Positions 1 through 6,812 of a stretch of 9,795 bases of DNA are shown here, one piece after another (position 1 is the first letter of the stretch; each line of letters opens with the position of its first letter). This stretch comes from Ruminococcus sp. GTDB taxonomy: Bacteria; Bacillota; Clostridia; Oscillospirales; Ruminococcaceae. The position numbers were made by a program, and so were the translations under genes. Below the pieces are notes generated by a model. It was not told the origin of the DNA. It saw only the letters and a program-made list of their open reading frames with translations, and did no database searches. The stretch covers positions 1 through 9,795 of the forward strand of contig JAAVHK010000153.1 of assembly GCA_014799765.1 (NCBI GenBank), written 5' to 3'.

Positions 1-235
1 CAAAGGTGGTTCAGCACTTATTACCGCAGACCACGGCAACGCCGATAAGATGTACGAACCCGACGGAAGTCCTTTCACAGCACATACAACAAATCCTGTA
101 CCGCTTTTCTGTGTAGGTTACGACTGTGAACTTCGTGACGGTGGCGTACTCGCTGACCTCGCCCCGACTATGCTTGAAATTCTCGGTATGCCACAACCCG
201 AAGAAATGACAGGTAAATCATTAATCAAAAAGTAA
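1..235 (+). CDS. gpmI: 2,3-bisphosphoglycerate-independent phosphoglycerate mutase, C-terminal part (5' end outside window)
   Basis: This is the 3' end of a glycolytic enzyme that interconverts 3-phosphoglycerate and 2-phosphoglycerate in the cytoplasm without a bisphosphoglycerate cofactor. The reading frame starts at base 2 and gives 77 residues before the TAA. The visible part opens with the TADHGNAD motif (bases 23-46), whose Asp and His are metal ligands in this alkaline-phosphatase-superfamily enzyme. A second conserved stretch, HTTNPVP, supplies another metal-binding His. The protein ends with the family-typical sequence DLAPTMLEILGMPQPEEMTGKSL. The C-terminus looks complete. The gene is cut by the left edge of the window, so start and promoter cannot be seen. 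A hairpin follows 9 bp after the stop. Confidence 0.96.
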   Translation, partial: KGGSALITADHGNADKMYEPDGSPFTAHTTNPVPLFCVGYDCELRDGGVLADLAPTMLEILGMPQPEEMTGKSLIKK

Positions 236-244
236 AAATAAAAA

Positions 245-274
245 AACAGGCTGGCACAAAAAAGTCAGCCTGTT
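245..274. terminator. Hairpin after gpmI, probable terminator, best for leftward transcription
   Basis: An 11-bp stem (245-255 with 264-274, one G-U pair) encloses an 8-base A-rich loop. On the + strand the stem is followed by TGTTAT, a poor U-tract, so rightward termination after gpmI is probably incomplete. On the - strand it is followed by a long T run (TTTTTTTATTTTT), the classic intrinsic-terminator form. It would stop transcripts that come leftward from the cobO-like gene and cross the 75-aa gene antisense. The SD of the next + gene begins only 7 bases after the stem. Confidence 0.75.
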
Positions 275-292
275 GTTATCGGAGGTATAAAT

Positions 293-520
293 ATGAATCC
301 ATTAGCATTAGTTAAAATAAAACCACTCCTTAAGACTTTCAAGGAAAATCACCCTAAATTTCTTATGTTCGTAAGAAAGGCTCTTCAGGAAGCAGATGAG
401 GGTACAATCGTTGAAGTAAAAGTCACTACTTCAGAGGGTAATGAATTTTTCACAAAAATAAAGGTATCTGAGCAGGATATGGCACTTGTAAAGGAAACAA
501 GGGAATTTTTTCATTCCTAA
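293..520 (+). CDS. Hypothetical 75-aa protein
   Basis: I do not recognise this family. The start is well supported: GGAGGT at 281-286 lies 6 bases before the ATG. The protein has a basic N-terminal half (about residues 8-30, KIKPLLKTFKENHPKF, likely helical). Two short segments rich in Val, Thr and Phe follow (about 38-58, VEVKVTTSEGNEFFTKIKV), which look like a beta hairpin, and the end is an acidic helix (about 59-73). There is no signal peptide, membrane segment or Cys motif, so a small soluble cytoplasmic alpha/beta protein is likely. Its transcript probably comes from gpmI read-through past the weak + strand terminator, as I see no good promoter in the short gap. Its stop codon interlocks with that of the convergent adenosyltransferase gene (4-bp overlap). 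Confidence 0.8.
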   Translation: MNPLALVKIKPLLKTFKENHPKFLMFVRKALQEADEGTIVEVKVTTSEGNEFFTKIKVSEQDMALVKETREFFHS

Positions 521-1023
521 TATTCTATACCTTTACGTGCTGTAATGCCCTTTTCGTATGGATGACGTATTGAATTTATTTCGCTGATATAGTCAGCATT
601 TTCGAGGAATATTTCCGCCGGATTTCTTCCGGTGAGAATTATTTCCCGATTATCATTCAGTATCAGATTTCCGGAAATTTCCCTGTCAAGTAAATTCATG
701 TTGTAAGCGTCAAGAAACTCGTCAAGTATGATAATATCGGCAGTACTCCGGAATGCCTGACCAATCATTGAATTATGCCGTTCAGTGACCAGTTTTTTTT
801 CATGTTCGTTCATACGGAAAGTAAATTTATTACAGGCTTCACAGCATATGACCGTTATATTTTCTGTTTTCCGGAGTACGTTTATTTCAGAAGAACTTCC
901 GTTTTTAAGAAACTGTACAAACATTACGTCAAAACCTGCTCCGGTGGCTCTTATCGCCATACCCACAGCATTAGACGTTTTGCCTTTGCCGTTTCCGTGA
1001 TATATGTGTAAAATAAATATCAC
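517..1023 (-). CDS. CobO/BtuR-type cob(I)alamin (corrinoid) adenosyltransferase
   Basis: Enzymes of this family transfer the 5'-deoxyadenosyl group of ATP to the cobalt of a reduced corrinoid, making adenosylcobalamin in the cytoplasm. The 168-aa product has the P-loop GNGKGKT at residues 10-16, VQFLKNG at 36-42, a Walker B-like IILDE at 98-102, and the C-terminal block EIILTGRNPAEIFLENADYI followed by HPYEKGITARKGIEY. All of these match CobA/CobO/BtuR proteins, and the length is near the short end of the family. The first in-frame start is GTG at 1023, but that codon sits inside the SD sequence. An AUU at 1014 has better spacing and would give a 165-aa protein. No other cobalamin genes are present, so a salvage or housekeeping role is inferred. 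The 3' end overlaps the 75-aa gene by 4 bp. Confidence 0.9.
   Translation of the reverse strand: MIFILHIYHGNGKGKTSNAVGMAIRATGAGFDVMFVQFLKNGSSSEINVLRKTENITVICCEACNKFTFRMNEHEKKLVTERHNSMIGQAFRSTADIIILDEFLDAYNMNLLDREISGNLILNDNREIILTGRNPAEIFLENADYISEINSIRHPYEKGITARKGIEY
986..1014 (+). promoter_or_regulatory. Candidate promoter for the HAD phosphatase gene, inside the cobO-like gene
   Basis: TTGCCG (986-991), a 17-base spacer and TAAAAT (1009-1014) form a plausible housekeeping promoter reading rightward. Transcription would start near 1021 and give a leader of about 36 bases. It lies wholly within the 5' coding end of the divergent adenosyltransferase gene, because only 33 bp separate the two start codons. 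This is a consensus match only. Confidence 0.4.
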
Positions 1024-1026
1024 CTC
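1014..1026 (-). promoter_or_regulatory. SD sequence and uncertain start of the cobO-like gene
   Basis: On the - strand GAGGTGAT (1026-1019) is a near-perfect anti-SD match, but the only standard in-frame start, GTG at 1023-1021, is part of it. The next in-frame codons are ATA, TTT, then ATT at 1014-1012, which lies 8 bases after GAGG, the usual spacing. An ATG at 1028-1026 is out of frame and meets TGA after two codons. Either the GTG is used with an unseen upstream SD, or an unusual AUU initiator is used. Confidence 0.5.
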
Positions 1027-1056
1027 ATAATTATTTTTTCAAGGAGTGTTTTTTAA

Positions 1057-1845
1057 ATGAAATCAGTTATTTTTTTCGATATAGACGGTACTGTTGTTAC
1101 TGAGGACGAACGATGTATTATTCCCGAAAGTACACGTAAAGCAATAGCCCTTACTCGTGAAATGGGAAATCTTACTTTCATAAATACCGGACGTACTGCA
1201 TTTAATATAAGTCCGGAAGTCCGGAACTTAGGTTTTGACGGCTTTCTATGTGGTTGCGGTACTTATATAGAGTACGGAAATGAAGTCATTCTGCATTATA
1301 CTCCGGAAAAGAATTTCTGTCGGGAAATAGCCCGTATTATCCGTGAATGCCGTGTAACTCCGGTATACGAATACAGTGACTGTTATTTTTTTGACGACAA
1401 AGCGGTACACAATGCCGGTCTTGACTATTTCATGAATGTTTTCGTTGAAAACGGTACTGACATAAGCAGAAAAGTCAGTGACCATGATTTTATTTTTGAT
1501 AAATTCGTTATATGGACTAATCCCGAAAGTGATATGGAACGCTTCAACAGGGAAATCAGTAAATATTTTTCCATTATAGACCGTGGCAACGGATTCTATG
1601 AAAATGTACCACTGGGCTATACGAAAGCAACCGCCATTGACATTATCCTTGAAAAGCTGAATATCCCACGGGAAAGAGCATACGCCATAGGCGACAGCAT
1701 GAATGACCTGCCAATGCTGAAAGCCGTTCCGAACAGTATCGCCATGGGTGGTGCGGAAAAACTATATCCGTTTGTATCTTATGTGACATCTGACATTGAA
1801 GACGACGGAATTTTTAACGCTCTGAAACATTTCAGGCTTATTTAA
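1057..1845 (+). CDS. Cof-type HAD-IIB family phosphatase
   Basis: A 262-aa cytoplasmic Mg-dependent phosphatase of the haloacid dehalogenase superfamily, subfamily IIB (Cof/YbiV/YidA-like). These enzymes usually act on sugar phosphates, flavin nucleotides or similar small phosphoesters; the substrate cannot be read from sequence. Motif I is DIDGT with nucleophile D8 and acid/base D10. Motif II is the Thr of NTGRT (T44). Motif III is K190 in GYTKATAI, and motif IV is GDSMNDLPML with D213 and D217. The region between about 60 and 180 is the C2-type cap. The length is normal for the family. AAGGAG (1041-1046) lies 10 bases before the ATG. The stop interlocks with the stop of the convergent yerC-like gene, leaving no room for a terminator between them. 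Confidence 0.92.
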   Translation: MKSVIFFDIDGTVVTEDERCIIPESTRKAIALTREMGNLTFINTGRTAFNISPEVRNLGFDGFLCGCGTYIEYGNEVILHYTPEKNFCREIARIIRECRVTPVYEYSDCYFFDDKAVHNAGLDYFMNVFVENGTDISRKVSDHDFIFDKFVIWTNPESDMERFNREISKYFSIIDRGNGFYENVPLGYTKATAIDIILEKLNIPRERAYAIGDSMNDLPMLKAVPNSIAMGGAEKLYPFVSYVTSDIEDDGIFNALKHFRLI

Positions 1846-2138
1846 CCGGATTTCTTTTTAAGACGGTCAAATACTATGTTATAACCGTCGTTACCGTCTT
1901 TCAGTGAACGGTGTACACGGCTTATTGTAGCTGTACTTACTCCGGTTTCAGTAACGATATTACTATATACTTTATGTTCAGTAAGGCGTTTTGCAACCTG
2001 TAATCTCTGTGCAAATGACTTTAATTCTATACTTGTACAGAGGTCATCGAAAAATTTATAACAATCGTCCACCGTTTCGAGTGTCAGAATTGCTTCAAAA
2101 AGCAGGTCCATATTTTCAGACTTTATTTTATCAATCAT
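1842..2138 (-). CDS. YerC/YecD family TrpR-related DNA-binding protein
   Basis: A 98-aa protein of the TrpR-like YerC/YecD family, small all-helical DNA-binding proteins related to the tryptophan repressor. The family core is visible as ETVDDCYKFFDDLCT (residues 21-35) and the ELKSFAQRLQVAKRL helix (38-52). A helix-turn-helix follows at about 57-80, with recognition-helix sequence VSTATISRVHRSLK. The C-terminus is short and basic. AGGAG (2151-2147 on the - strand) lies 8 bases before the ATG. A strong promoter and an inverted repeat lie just upstream, so autoregulation is likely by analogy with TrpR. Its effector and targets are unknown. It overlaps the end of the HAD gene by 4 bp and is divergent from the membrane-protein gene at 2320. 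Confidence 0.92.
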   Translation of the reverse strand: MIDKIKSENMDLLFEAILTLETVDDCYKFFDDLCTSIELKSFAQRLQVAKRLTEHKVYSNIVTETGVSTATISRVHRSLKDGNDGYNIVFDRLKKKSG

Positions 2139-2168
2139 TAATATTACTCCTGTCTGCCATAGGGCATT

Positions 2169-2210
2169 ATTTACTTTTACATTTTAACACATTATCACGC
2201 AAAAGTAAAT
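2169..2210. repeat. Perfect 10-bp inverted repeat flanking the yerC-like promoter (candidate operator)
   Basis: ATTTACTTTT at 2169-2178 and its exact reverse complement AAAAGTAAAT at 2201-2210 are separated by 22 bp. One arm covers the -35 hexamer of the leftward promoter, the other covers the expected transcription start. The arm centres are 32 bp apart, about three helical turns, so both would face the same side of DNA. This is the geometry of a repressor operator pair. The most economical reading is autorepression by the TrpR-like product; that is inference. Confidence 0.55.
2181..2209 (-). promoter_or_regulatory. Promoter of the yerC-like gene with extended -10
   Basis: Reading leftward, TTTACT (2209-2204) is followed by a 17-base spacer and TAAAAT (2186-2181). 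TGT immediately before the -10 makes it an extended -10 element. Transcription would start near 2174, giving a leader of about 36 bases that contains the AGGAG. Confidence 0.7.
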
Positions 2211-2212
2211 AG

Positions 2213-2241
2213 ATGATTCGCAAATTTCAGAAAAATATAAT
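2213..2241 (+). promoter_or_regulatory. Weak candidate promoter for the membrane-protein gene
   Basis: A perfect TATAAT at 2236-2241 has ATGATT (2213-2218) 17 bp upstream, which keeps only the TGA core of a -35. It faces away from the yerC-like promoter, and its -35 is 3 bp from the inverted repeat, so the two could be co-regulated. The leader would be about 70 bases and very A+T-rich. Confidence 0.4.
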
Positions 2242-2319
2242 TTTTAAGAATTATTTAAGAAAAACATACACCATAATTAAGCACACCGGTATATCATAGT
2301 AACCGGAGAGTGATTAATT

Positions 2320-3702
2320 ATGATAAAAAAATATCTCAGCTTTATTTCCGGAATATTTTTTCTGTACGTCATTGCTGTATCGGCTACTTCATTGATACCT
2401 GTTATAAGCCGTGTACTTGATTCAGTAACTGCCGGAATCATTATTATACTGGTATTCCTGACTGTAACATATTTTATATCCTCCGGAGCAGGTACGGCAG
2501 AAAACTTACTTGAAAAATTTATACGTGGAAATAAAATACTTTCTGACCAGATATTCTGTATACTGGCACTGATTCTGCTTGTACTTCAACTTGATTTTGC
2601 ATTTATACAGGATTTCACCCCGAAAAATGACCTTTCATATATATGTACAGGTGCGGAAAATATGGTCACCGGAAATTTTCTGTATGATAATATACCGGAA
2701 ATACACAACCATTATTTTTCCGTATATCCCAACAATCACATGATATTTACTGTAATTTACGTACTTTACAGACTGGAGTATTTATTTACCGGAAGTATAA
2801 ATAATATATTTCCGGTTATATTCAATATAATCAGTCTGGATATATCATACATACTGATGTACAAAATTTCACGGATTATTCATACTCCTGAAAAATCCGT
2901 CTCGTGTGCCGTATGCGGACTTATTCTTACACCGTTTGTAACGTATTCGGCATTTTTCTATACAGATTCAATGACAATGCCTTATATTACCGGTGCTTTA
3001 TATTTTTATATCAGATATACCGGAAAATACAGTACGCCGGATATTATAATATGCGGTATACTCACGGCAGTGGGATATAAATTCAAGGGCAGTGCCGGAC
3101 TTATCATACCGGCAGTTATTACTGACATTATTATTAACCGTCGCCGGAAAGGTCTGAAAAATATATCCCTACTGCTTATGGTATTTGCAATATGCTGTAT
3201 GATTTTCAGTAAAATTTCAGTCGGGATTATAGATATTGACGAAACAGAAATTGAAAAATATAAATTTCCGCTGATTCACTGGATTATGATGAGTTCACAC
3301 GGAAGAGGCGGTTACTGTGCGGAAGATTTCCGATATACGTTGAGTTTCAATGGCTACAACAACAAGATAAATGCTGATATTGCCCGAATATATGAAAAAC
3401 TTTCCGACATGGGCGTTTCGGGATTTCTGAAACATTTATCCTGTAAGATTTCGTATACGTGGCGTGACGGTACATACATGGCAGGATATTACAATAAATA
3501 CGGATTCCTGAAAAATTATGCATTTTATGTTTTAATATCGGTATTTCATTTCAGAATGCTTTATAAAATTTCCGGTAAATATATTGCCGGAAAATACGAT
3601 ATTTCCGGAATTATTGTAATTATTCTTGCATTATTCCTTATGGTATGGGAAACAAGATGCCGTTATCTTGTCAGTTTTTTTCCGGTTTTAATGCTTATCT
3701 GA
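2320..3702 (+). CDS. Multi-pass membrane protein, GT-C glycosyltransferase-like
   Basis: A 460-aa integral membrane protein with about ten hydrophobic stretches (for example residues 4-30, 38-54, 78-96, 140-158, 164-184, 194-214, 240-272, 282-302, 398-412, 428-444). Features shared with lipid-phosphate-dependent GT-C enzymes (GT39/PMT-2-like) are acidic residues in the first long extracytoplasmic loop (D98 and D104 in QDFTPKNDL), YPNNH at 136-140, FYTDSMTMP at 213-221, and a C-terminal ETRCRYLVSFFP. The likely role is transfer of a sugar from a polyprenyl-phosphate donor to a cell-surface acceptor. This rests on fold-level resemblance and not on a diagnostic motif. The protein stops 10 residues after RYL, earlier than such proteins often do. 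GGAG (2305-2308) lies 11 bases before the ATG. No terminator follows; the lon promoter begins 10 bp after the stop. Confidence 0.75.
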   Translation: MIKKYLSFISGIFFLYVIAVSATSLIPVISRVLDSVTAGIIIILVFLTVTYFISSGAGTAENLLEKFIRGNKILSDQIFCILALILLVLQLDFAFIQDFTPKNDLSYICTGAENMVTGNFLYDNIPEIHNHYFSVYPNNHMIFTVIYVLYRLEYLFTGSINNIFPVIFNIISLDISYILMYKISRIIHTPEKSVSCAVCGLILTPFVTYSAFFYTDSMTMPYITGALYFYIRYTGKYSTPDIIICGILTAVGYKFKGSAGLIIPAVITDIIINRRRKGLKNISLLLMVFAICCMIFSKISVGIIDIDETEIEKYKFPLIHWIMMSSHGRGGYCAEDFRYTLSFNGYNNKINADIARIYEKLSDMGVSGFLKHLSCKISYTWRDGTYMAGYYNKYGFLKNYAFYVLISVFHFRMLYKISGKYIAGKYDISGIIVIILALFLMVWETRCRYLVSFFPVLMLI

Positions 3703-3711
3703 AATTTATGC

Positions 3712-3740
3712 TTGCATTTTTATCATCTTTGTAGTATAAT
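3712..3740 (+). promoter_or_regulatory. Promoter of the lon-engB-lysA operon
   Basis: TTGCAT (3712-3717), a 17-base spacer and a perfect TATAAT (3735-3740) form a strong vegetative promoter. The start would be near 3747, giving a leader of about 90 bases. I saw no CIRCE inverted repeat (HrcA) and no CtsR heptad repeat nearby, although these control protease genes in many Firmicutes. Confidence 0.8.
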
Positions 3741-3767
3741 ATAATTCACAGGTGATTTCCTGTTATA

Positions 3768-3795
3768 CCGGATATATTGTAAGTTGCTTATCCGG
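3768..3795 (+). promoter_or_regulatory. Stem-loop in the lon leader
   Basis: CCGGATA (3768-3774) and TATCCGG (3789-3795) form a perfect 7-bp stem with a 14-base loop within the untranslated leader. There is no following U-tract, so it is not a terminator. It ends 22 bases before the SD of lon and could affect mRNA stability or bind a regulator. Its function is unknown. Confidence 0.45.
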
Positions 3796-3836
3796 AGCAG
3801 TATTCATGACTTAAGTTAAAGGATATGGTGATAAAA

Positions 3837-6185
3837 ATGGAAGAAATTATCAATAACAATCAGCTTATAGAAAATGAAAACGCTTTTTATACTGTTACTA
3901 TGCGTGGACTTGTTGCATTTCCTGATATGGTAATGACTTTTGATGTTGCACGTAAAAAAACCGTCCAGTCAATTGAATCTGCCATTGCTGAAAGGAACGG
4001 CAGATTATTCCTTATCGCACAGAAAGACGCATTTACAGATAATCCGGAAGTTTCAGACCTGTACAAAACAGGCGTTGTTGCCGAAATAAAACAGGTTCTC
4101 AGACTACCCGACAATATTATGAAAGTCCTTGTAAAATGTATTTATAAGGCACGTTTAATATCTTTCAATGACGACGGCGAAACACTTGTATCTGAAGTTA
4201 AACGTATTCCGTCACATTCAAGGGCAAAATATGACGAGACTGAAATAAATGCTCTTATGCGTGTGATAAAAAATACATTTGAAAAATATGCTTCGTTTTT
4301 CCCGAAAATGCCTAAAGAACTTGCTTTATCCGTACTCACTCAGGAAGACCCCGAAAAACTCTTTGAACTGATAGTTTTCAACTGCGGTATAGGCTACAAG
4401 GAAAAGCAGAAACTTCTTGAAGAAAATAATCTTATACACAGGCTTTCAATGCTTGTTTCATATCTCTCAAATGAAAATAACGTCCTTGAAGTTGAAGAGG
4501 AAATACACGAACAGACAAGGGAAAATATGGACAAAAACCAGAGAGATTATTTCCTTCGTGAACAGATGAGGGTTATTCAGGAACAGTTAGGCGAAAGCGA
4601 AAATGAAGAAACTTTCCGTTATATGTCCAAGGCTATGGGTATAGACTGTGATGCAAAAAGCCGTGAAAAACTTATCAGGGAAATTGAAAAATTAAGTAAA
4701 TTACCGCCTTATTCTCAGGAAGCTTTCGTTATAAAAAATTATCTTGATACGGTTTTTGAACTTCCGTGGGGAAAATATTCAAAAACAAAAATGAACATCT
4801 CTAAAGCTGAAAACATTCTTGAAAAAGAACATTACGGGCTGAAAAAAGTAAAGGAACGTATTATAGAATTTCTTGCTGTATATATGCTGAATCCTAAAAT
4901 AAAAGGGCAGATTATATGCCTTGCGGGACCTCCCGGAATCGGCAAGACTTCTATAGCAAAATCCGTCGCAAAGGCTATGGGCAGAAAATATGCAAGAGTT
5001 TCATTAGGTGGTGTACGTGATGAGGCTGATATAAGAGGTCACAGAAAAACTTATATCGGTGCTATGCCCGGACGCATTATTACAGCTATGCAACAAGCCG
5101 GTACAAGCAATCCGCTTATACTTCTTGACGAAATTGACAAGTTATGCAGTGACATAAAAGGTGACCCCTCTTCCGCTATGCTTGAAGTCCTCGACAGCGA
5201 ACAGAACTATGCATTCCGTGACCACTTCATAGAAATTCCGTTTGATTTAAGCAAAGTCGTATTTATCATGACTGCAAATAATATTTCTGCTATACCTGCT
5301 CCGTTACTTGACCGTATGGAAATTATAGAACTTCCGAGTTATACGGCAGAAGAAAAATTCCATATAGCCAAAGAACATCTTGTACCGAAACAGATAAAAG
5401 AACACGGTCTTAAAGCGTCACAGTTAAGAATAACTGACGATTCACTTCACGATATTATACGTTTCTATACAAAGGAAGCCGGTGTACGTTCCCTTGAAAG
5501 AGTTATAGCCTCAATATGCAGAAAATCCGCAAGAAAAATAGCATCTGAGGAAACCAAAAAAGTTACCGTAAAGCCGGAAAATTTACATGATTTCCTCGGA
5601 ATACCTAAATATTCCGCTGACCTGCTCTCCAAAGAAAATCAGGCAGGTGTTGTAAACGGTCTCGCATGGACTTCCGTAGGCGGTGTAATAATGCCTCTTG
5701 AAGTACTCGTACTTGACGGTACAGGTAAGACGGAAGTTACCGGCTCTCTCGGCGACGTTATGAAAGAAAGTTCACGTATTGCCGTAAGCTATGTAAGAAG
5801 TATTGCCGGAAAATATAATATAAATCCGGAATTTTACAAGAATAAGGATATTCACATACACGCTCCGGAAGGTGCTGTCCAGAAAGACGGACCATCAGCC
5901 GGTGTGACTATGACTACTGCATTAGTTTCCGCATTGTCGGGAATACCTGTCCGTGCAGACGTCGCTATGACCGGCGAAATCACTTTACACGGAAAAGTAC
6001 TTCCGATAGGTGGCTTACGTGAAAAAACTATGGCAGGTTACAAAGCCGGTATTAAAACAATAATTATTCCGGCTGACAATAAACCCGACCTCGAAGAAGT
6101 AGATGACGTCGTAAAGGAAAATATACAATTCATATATGCCGAAAATCTTTCCGATGTTCTCGGTAATGCACTTCTTACGGAATGA
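3837..6185 (+). CDS. lon: ATP-dependent protease La (Lon)
   Basis: Lon is a cytoplasmic homohexameric AAA+ serine protease that degrades damaged and some regulatory proteins. Numbering from the ATG at 3837 (782 aa), the N-terminal substrate-binding domain spans about 18-210. The helical arm with NQRDYFLREQMRVIQEQLGE is at about 234-253. Walker A GPPGIGKT is at 364-371 and Walker B LILLDEID at 427-434. Sensor-1 is TANN (479-482), with the Arg finger near R493 and sensor-2 GVRSLER near 549-555. The S16 peptidase domain has the dyad Ser687 (KDGPSAGV) and Lys730 (GGLREKTMAG). All catalytic residues are present and length is normal. An in-frame ATG at 3825 is only 1 base after AAAGGA (3818-3823), too close for normal initiation, so 3837 is preferred (13-base spacing, with GGTGAT also between). 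It is first of a three-gene operon. Confidence 0.97.
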   Translation: MEEIINNNQLIENENAFYTVTMRGLVAFPDMVMTFDVARKKTVQSIESAIAERNGRLFLIAQKDAFTDNPEVSDLYKTGVVAEIKQVLRLPDNIMKVLVKCIYKARLISFNDDGETLVSEVKRIPSHSRAKYDETEINALMRVIKNTFEKYASFFPKMPKELALSVLTQEDPEKLFELIVFNCGIGYKEKQKLLEENNLIHRLSMLVSYLSNENNVLEVEEEIHEQTRENMDKNQRDYFLREQMRVIQEQLGESENEETFRYMSKAMGIDCDAKSREKLIREIEKLSKLPPYSQEAFVIKNYLDTVFELPWGKYSKTKMNISKAENILEKEHYGLKKVKERIIEFLAVYMLNPKIKGQIICLAGPPGIGKTSIAKSVAKAMGRKYARVSLGGVRDEADIRGHRKTYIGAMPGRIITAMQQAGTSNPLILLDEIDKLCSDIKGDPSSAMLEVLDSEQNYAFRDHFIEIPFDLSKVVFIMTANNISAIPAPLLDRMEIIELPSYTAEEKFHIAKEHLVPKQIKEHGLKASQLRITDDSLHDIIRFYTKEAGVRSLERVIASICRKSARKIASEETKKVTVKPENLHDFLGIPKYSADLLSKENQAGVVNGLAWTSVGGVIMPLEVLVLDGTGKTEVTGSLGDVMKESSRIAVSYVRSIAGKYNINPEFYKNKDIHIHAPEGAVQKDGPSAGVTMTTALVSALSGIPVRADVAMTGEITLHGKVLPIGGLREKTMAGYKAGIKTIIIPADNKPDLEEVDDVVKENIQFIYAENLSDVLGNALLTE

Positions 6186-6197
6186 AAGGACTGATAT

Positions 6198-6791
6198 ATG
6201 AAACTTAATTACAATAAAGCGGAATTTTACGCATCATACGGAAAATTCTCACAGATACCACCGCCGGAAAATACTGAAATAGCTTTCGCCGGACACTCAA
6301 ATGTCGGGAAATCCACCCTTATAAACAAACTCTTCAACAGAAAAAATCTCGCCCGTGTGAGTTCTGTTCCTGGTAAGACCGCTACTATTAATTTCTACCG
6401 ACTTGACGATATATTTTTTGTTGACCTCCCTGGTTATGGCTATGCGAAAGTCTCCAAATCCGAAAAGGAACGCTGGTCAGGACTTATAGAGGGGTATCTT
6501 AACGCCGACAGGGATATGAGACTTGTTTTCATGCTCGTGGATATCCGACATTCTCCGACCAAAGACGACATTCAGATGATAGATTATCTCATTGATACCG
6601 AAACACCGTTTGTAATCGTCCTTACTAAAGCCGACAAACTTAAAAAATCGGAACGTGAAAAGCGTATGAAAGCATTTGAAGAAGAAATACCATGTTTCAG
6701 CGATATACATTATGTTGCATTTTCGTCAGTGACCGGCGAAGGCGTCGAGGAACTCCGGAACATAGTTGAAGATGTATCGGAAAATGATTAA
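6198..6791 (+). CDS. engB: Ribosome biogenesis GTP-binding protein EngB/YsxC (YihA)
   Basis: An essential TRAFAC-class GTPase needed for late assembly of the large ribosomal subunit. In the 197-aa product the G motifs appear in order: G1 GHSNVGKST at 32-40, G2 around T61 to T63 (KTATINFY), G3 DLPGYGYAKV at 76-85, G4 TKAD at 143-146, and G5 FSS at 175-177. The length is typical. AAAGGA (6185-6190) overlaps the last base of the lon stop and lies 7 bases before the ATG, so translation is likely coupled to lon. Lon and engB are neighbours in many Firmicutes, which supports the call. Confidence 0.97.
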   Translation: MKLNYNKAEFYASYGKFSQIPPPENTEIAFAGHSNVGKSTLINKLFNRKNLARVSSVPGKTATINFYRLDDIFFVDLPGYGYAKVSKSEKERWSGLIEGYLNADRDMRLVFMLVDIRHSPTKDDIQMIDYLIDTETPFVIVLTKADKLKKSEREKRMKAFEEEIPCFSDIHYVAFSSVTGEGVEELRNIVEDVSEND

Positions 6792-6812
6792 TTCAGAAAG
6801 GATTGTTTTAAA

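Noticed and set aside
775..1011. Two overlapping + strand open frames of 71-78 codons
   Set aside because: Both lie antisense to the cobO-like gene, which has clear P-loop and C-terminal motifs; neither frame has an SD or recognisable sequence.
2286..2306. CCGGT/ACCGG hairpin next to the SD of the membrane-protein gene
   Set aside because: Only 5 bp with an 11-base loop in a CCGG-rich genome; not stable enough to claim as an SD-masking element.
3825..3836. Upstream ATG as the start of lon
   Set aside because: AAAGGA ends only 1 base before it, too close for normal initiation; ATG 3837 has workable spacing. The upstream start would add four residues and cannot be fully excluded.
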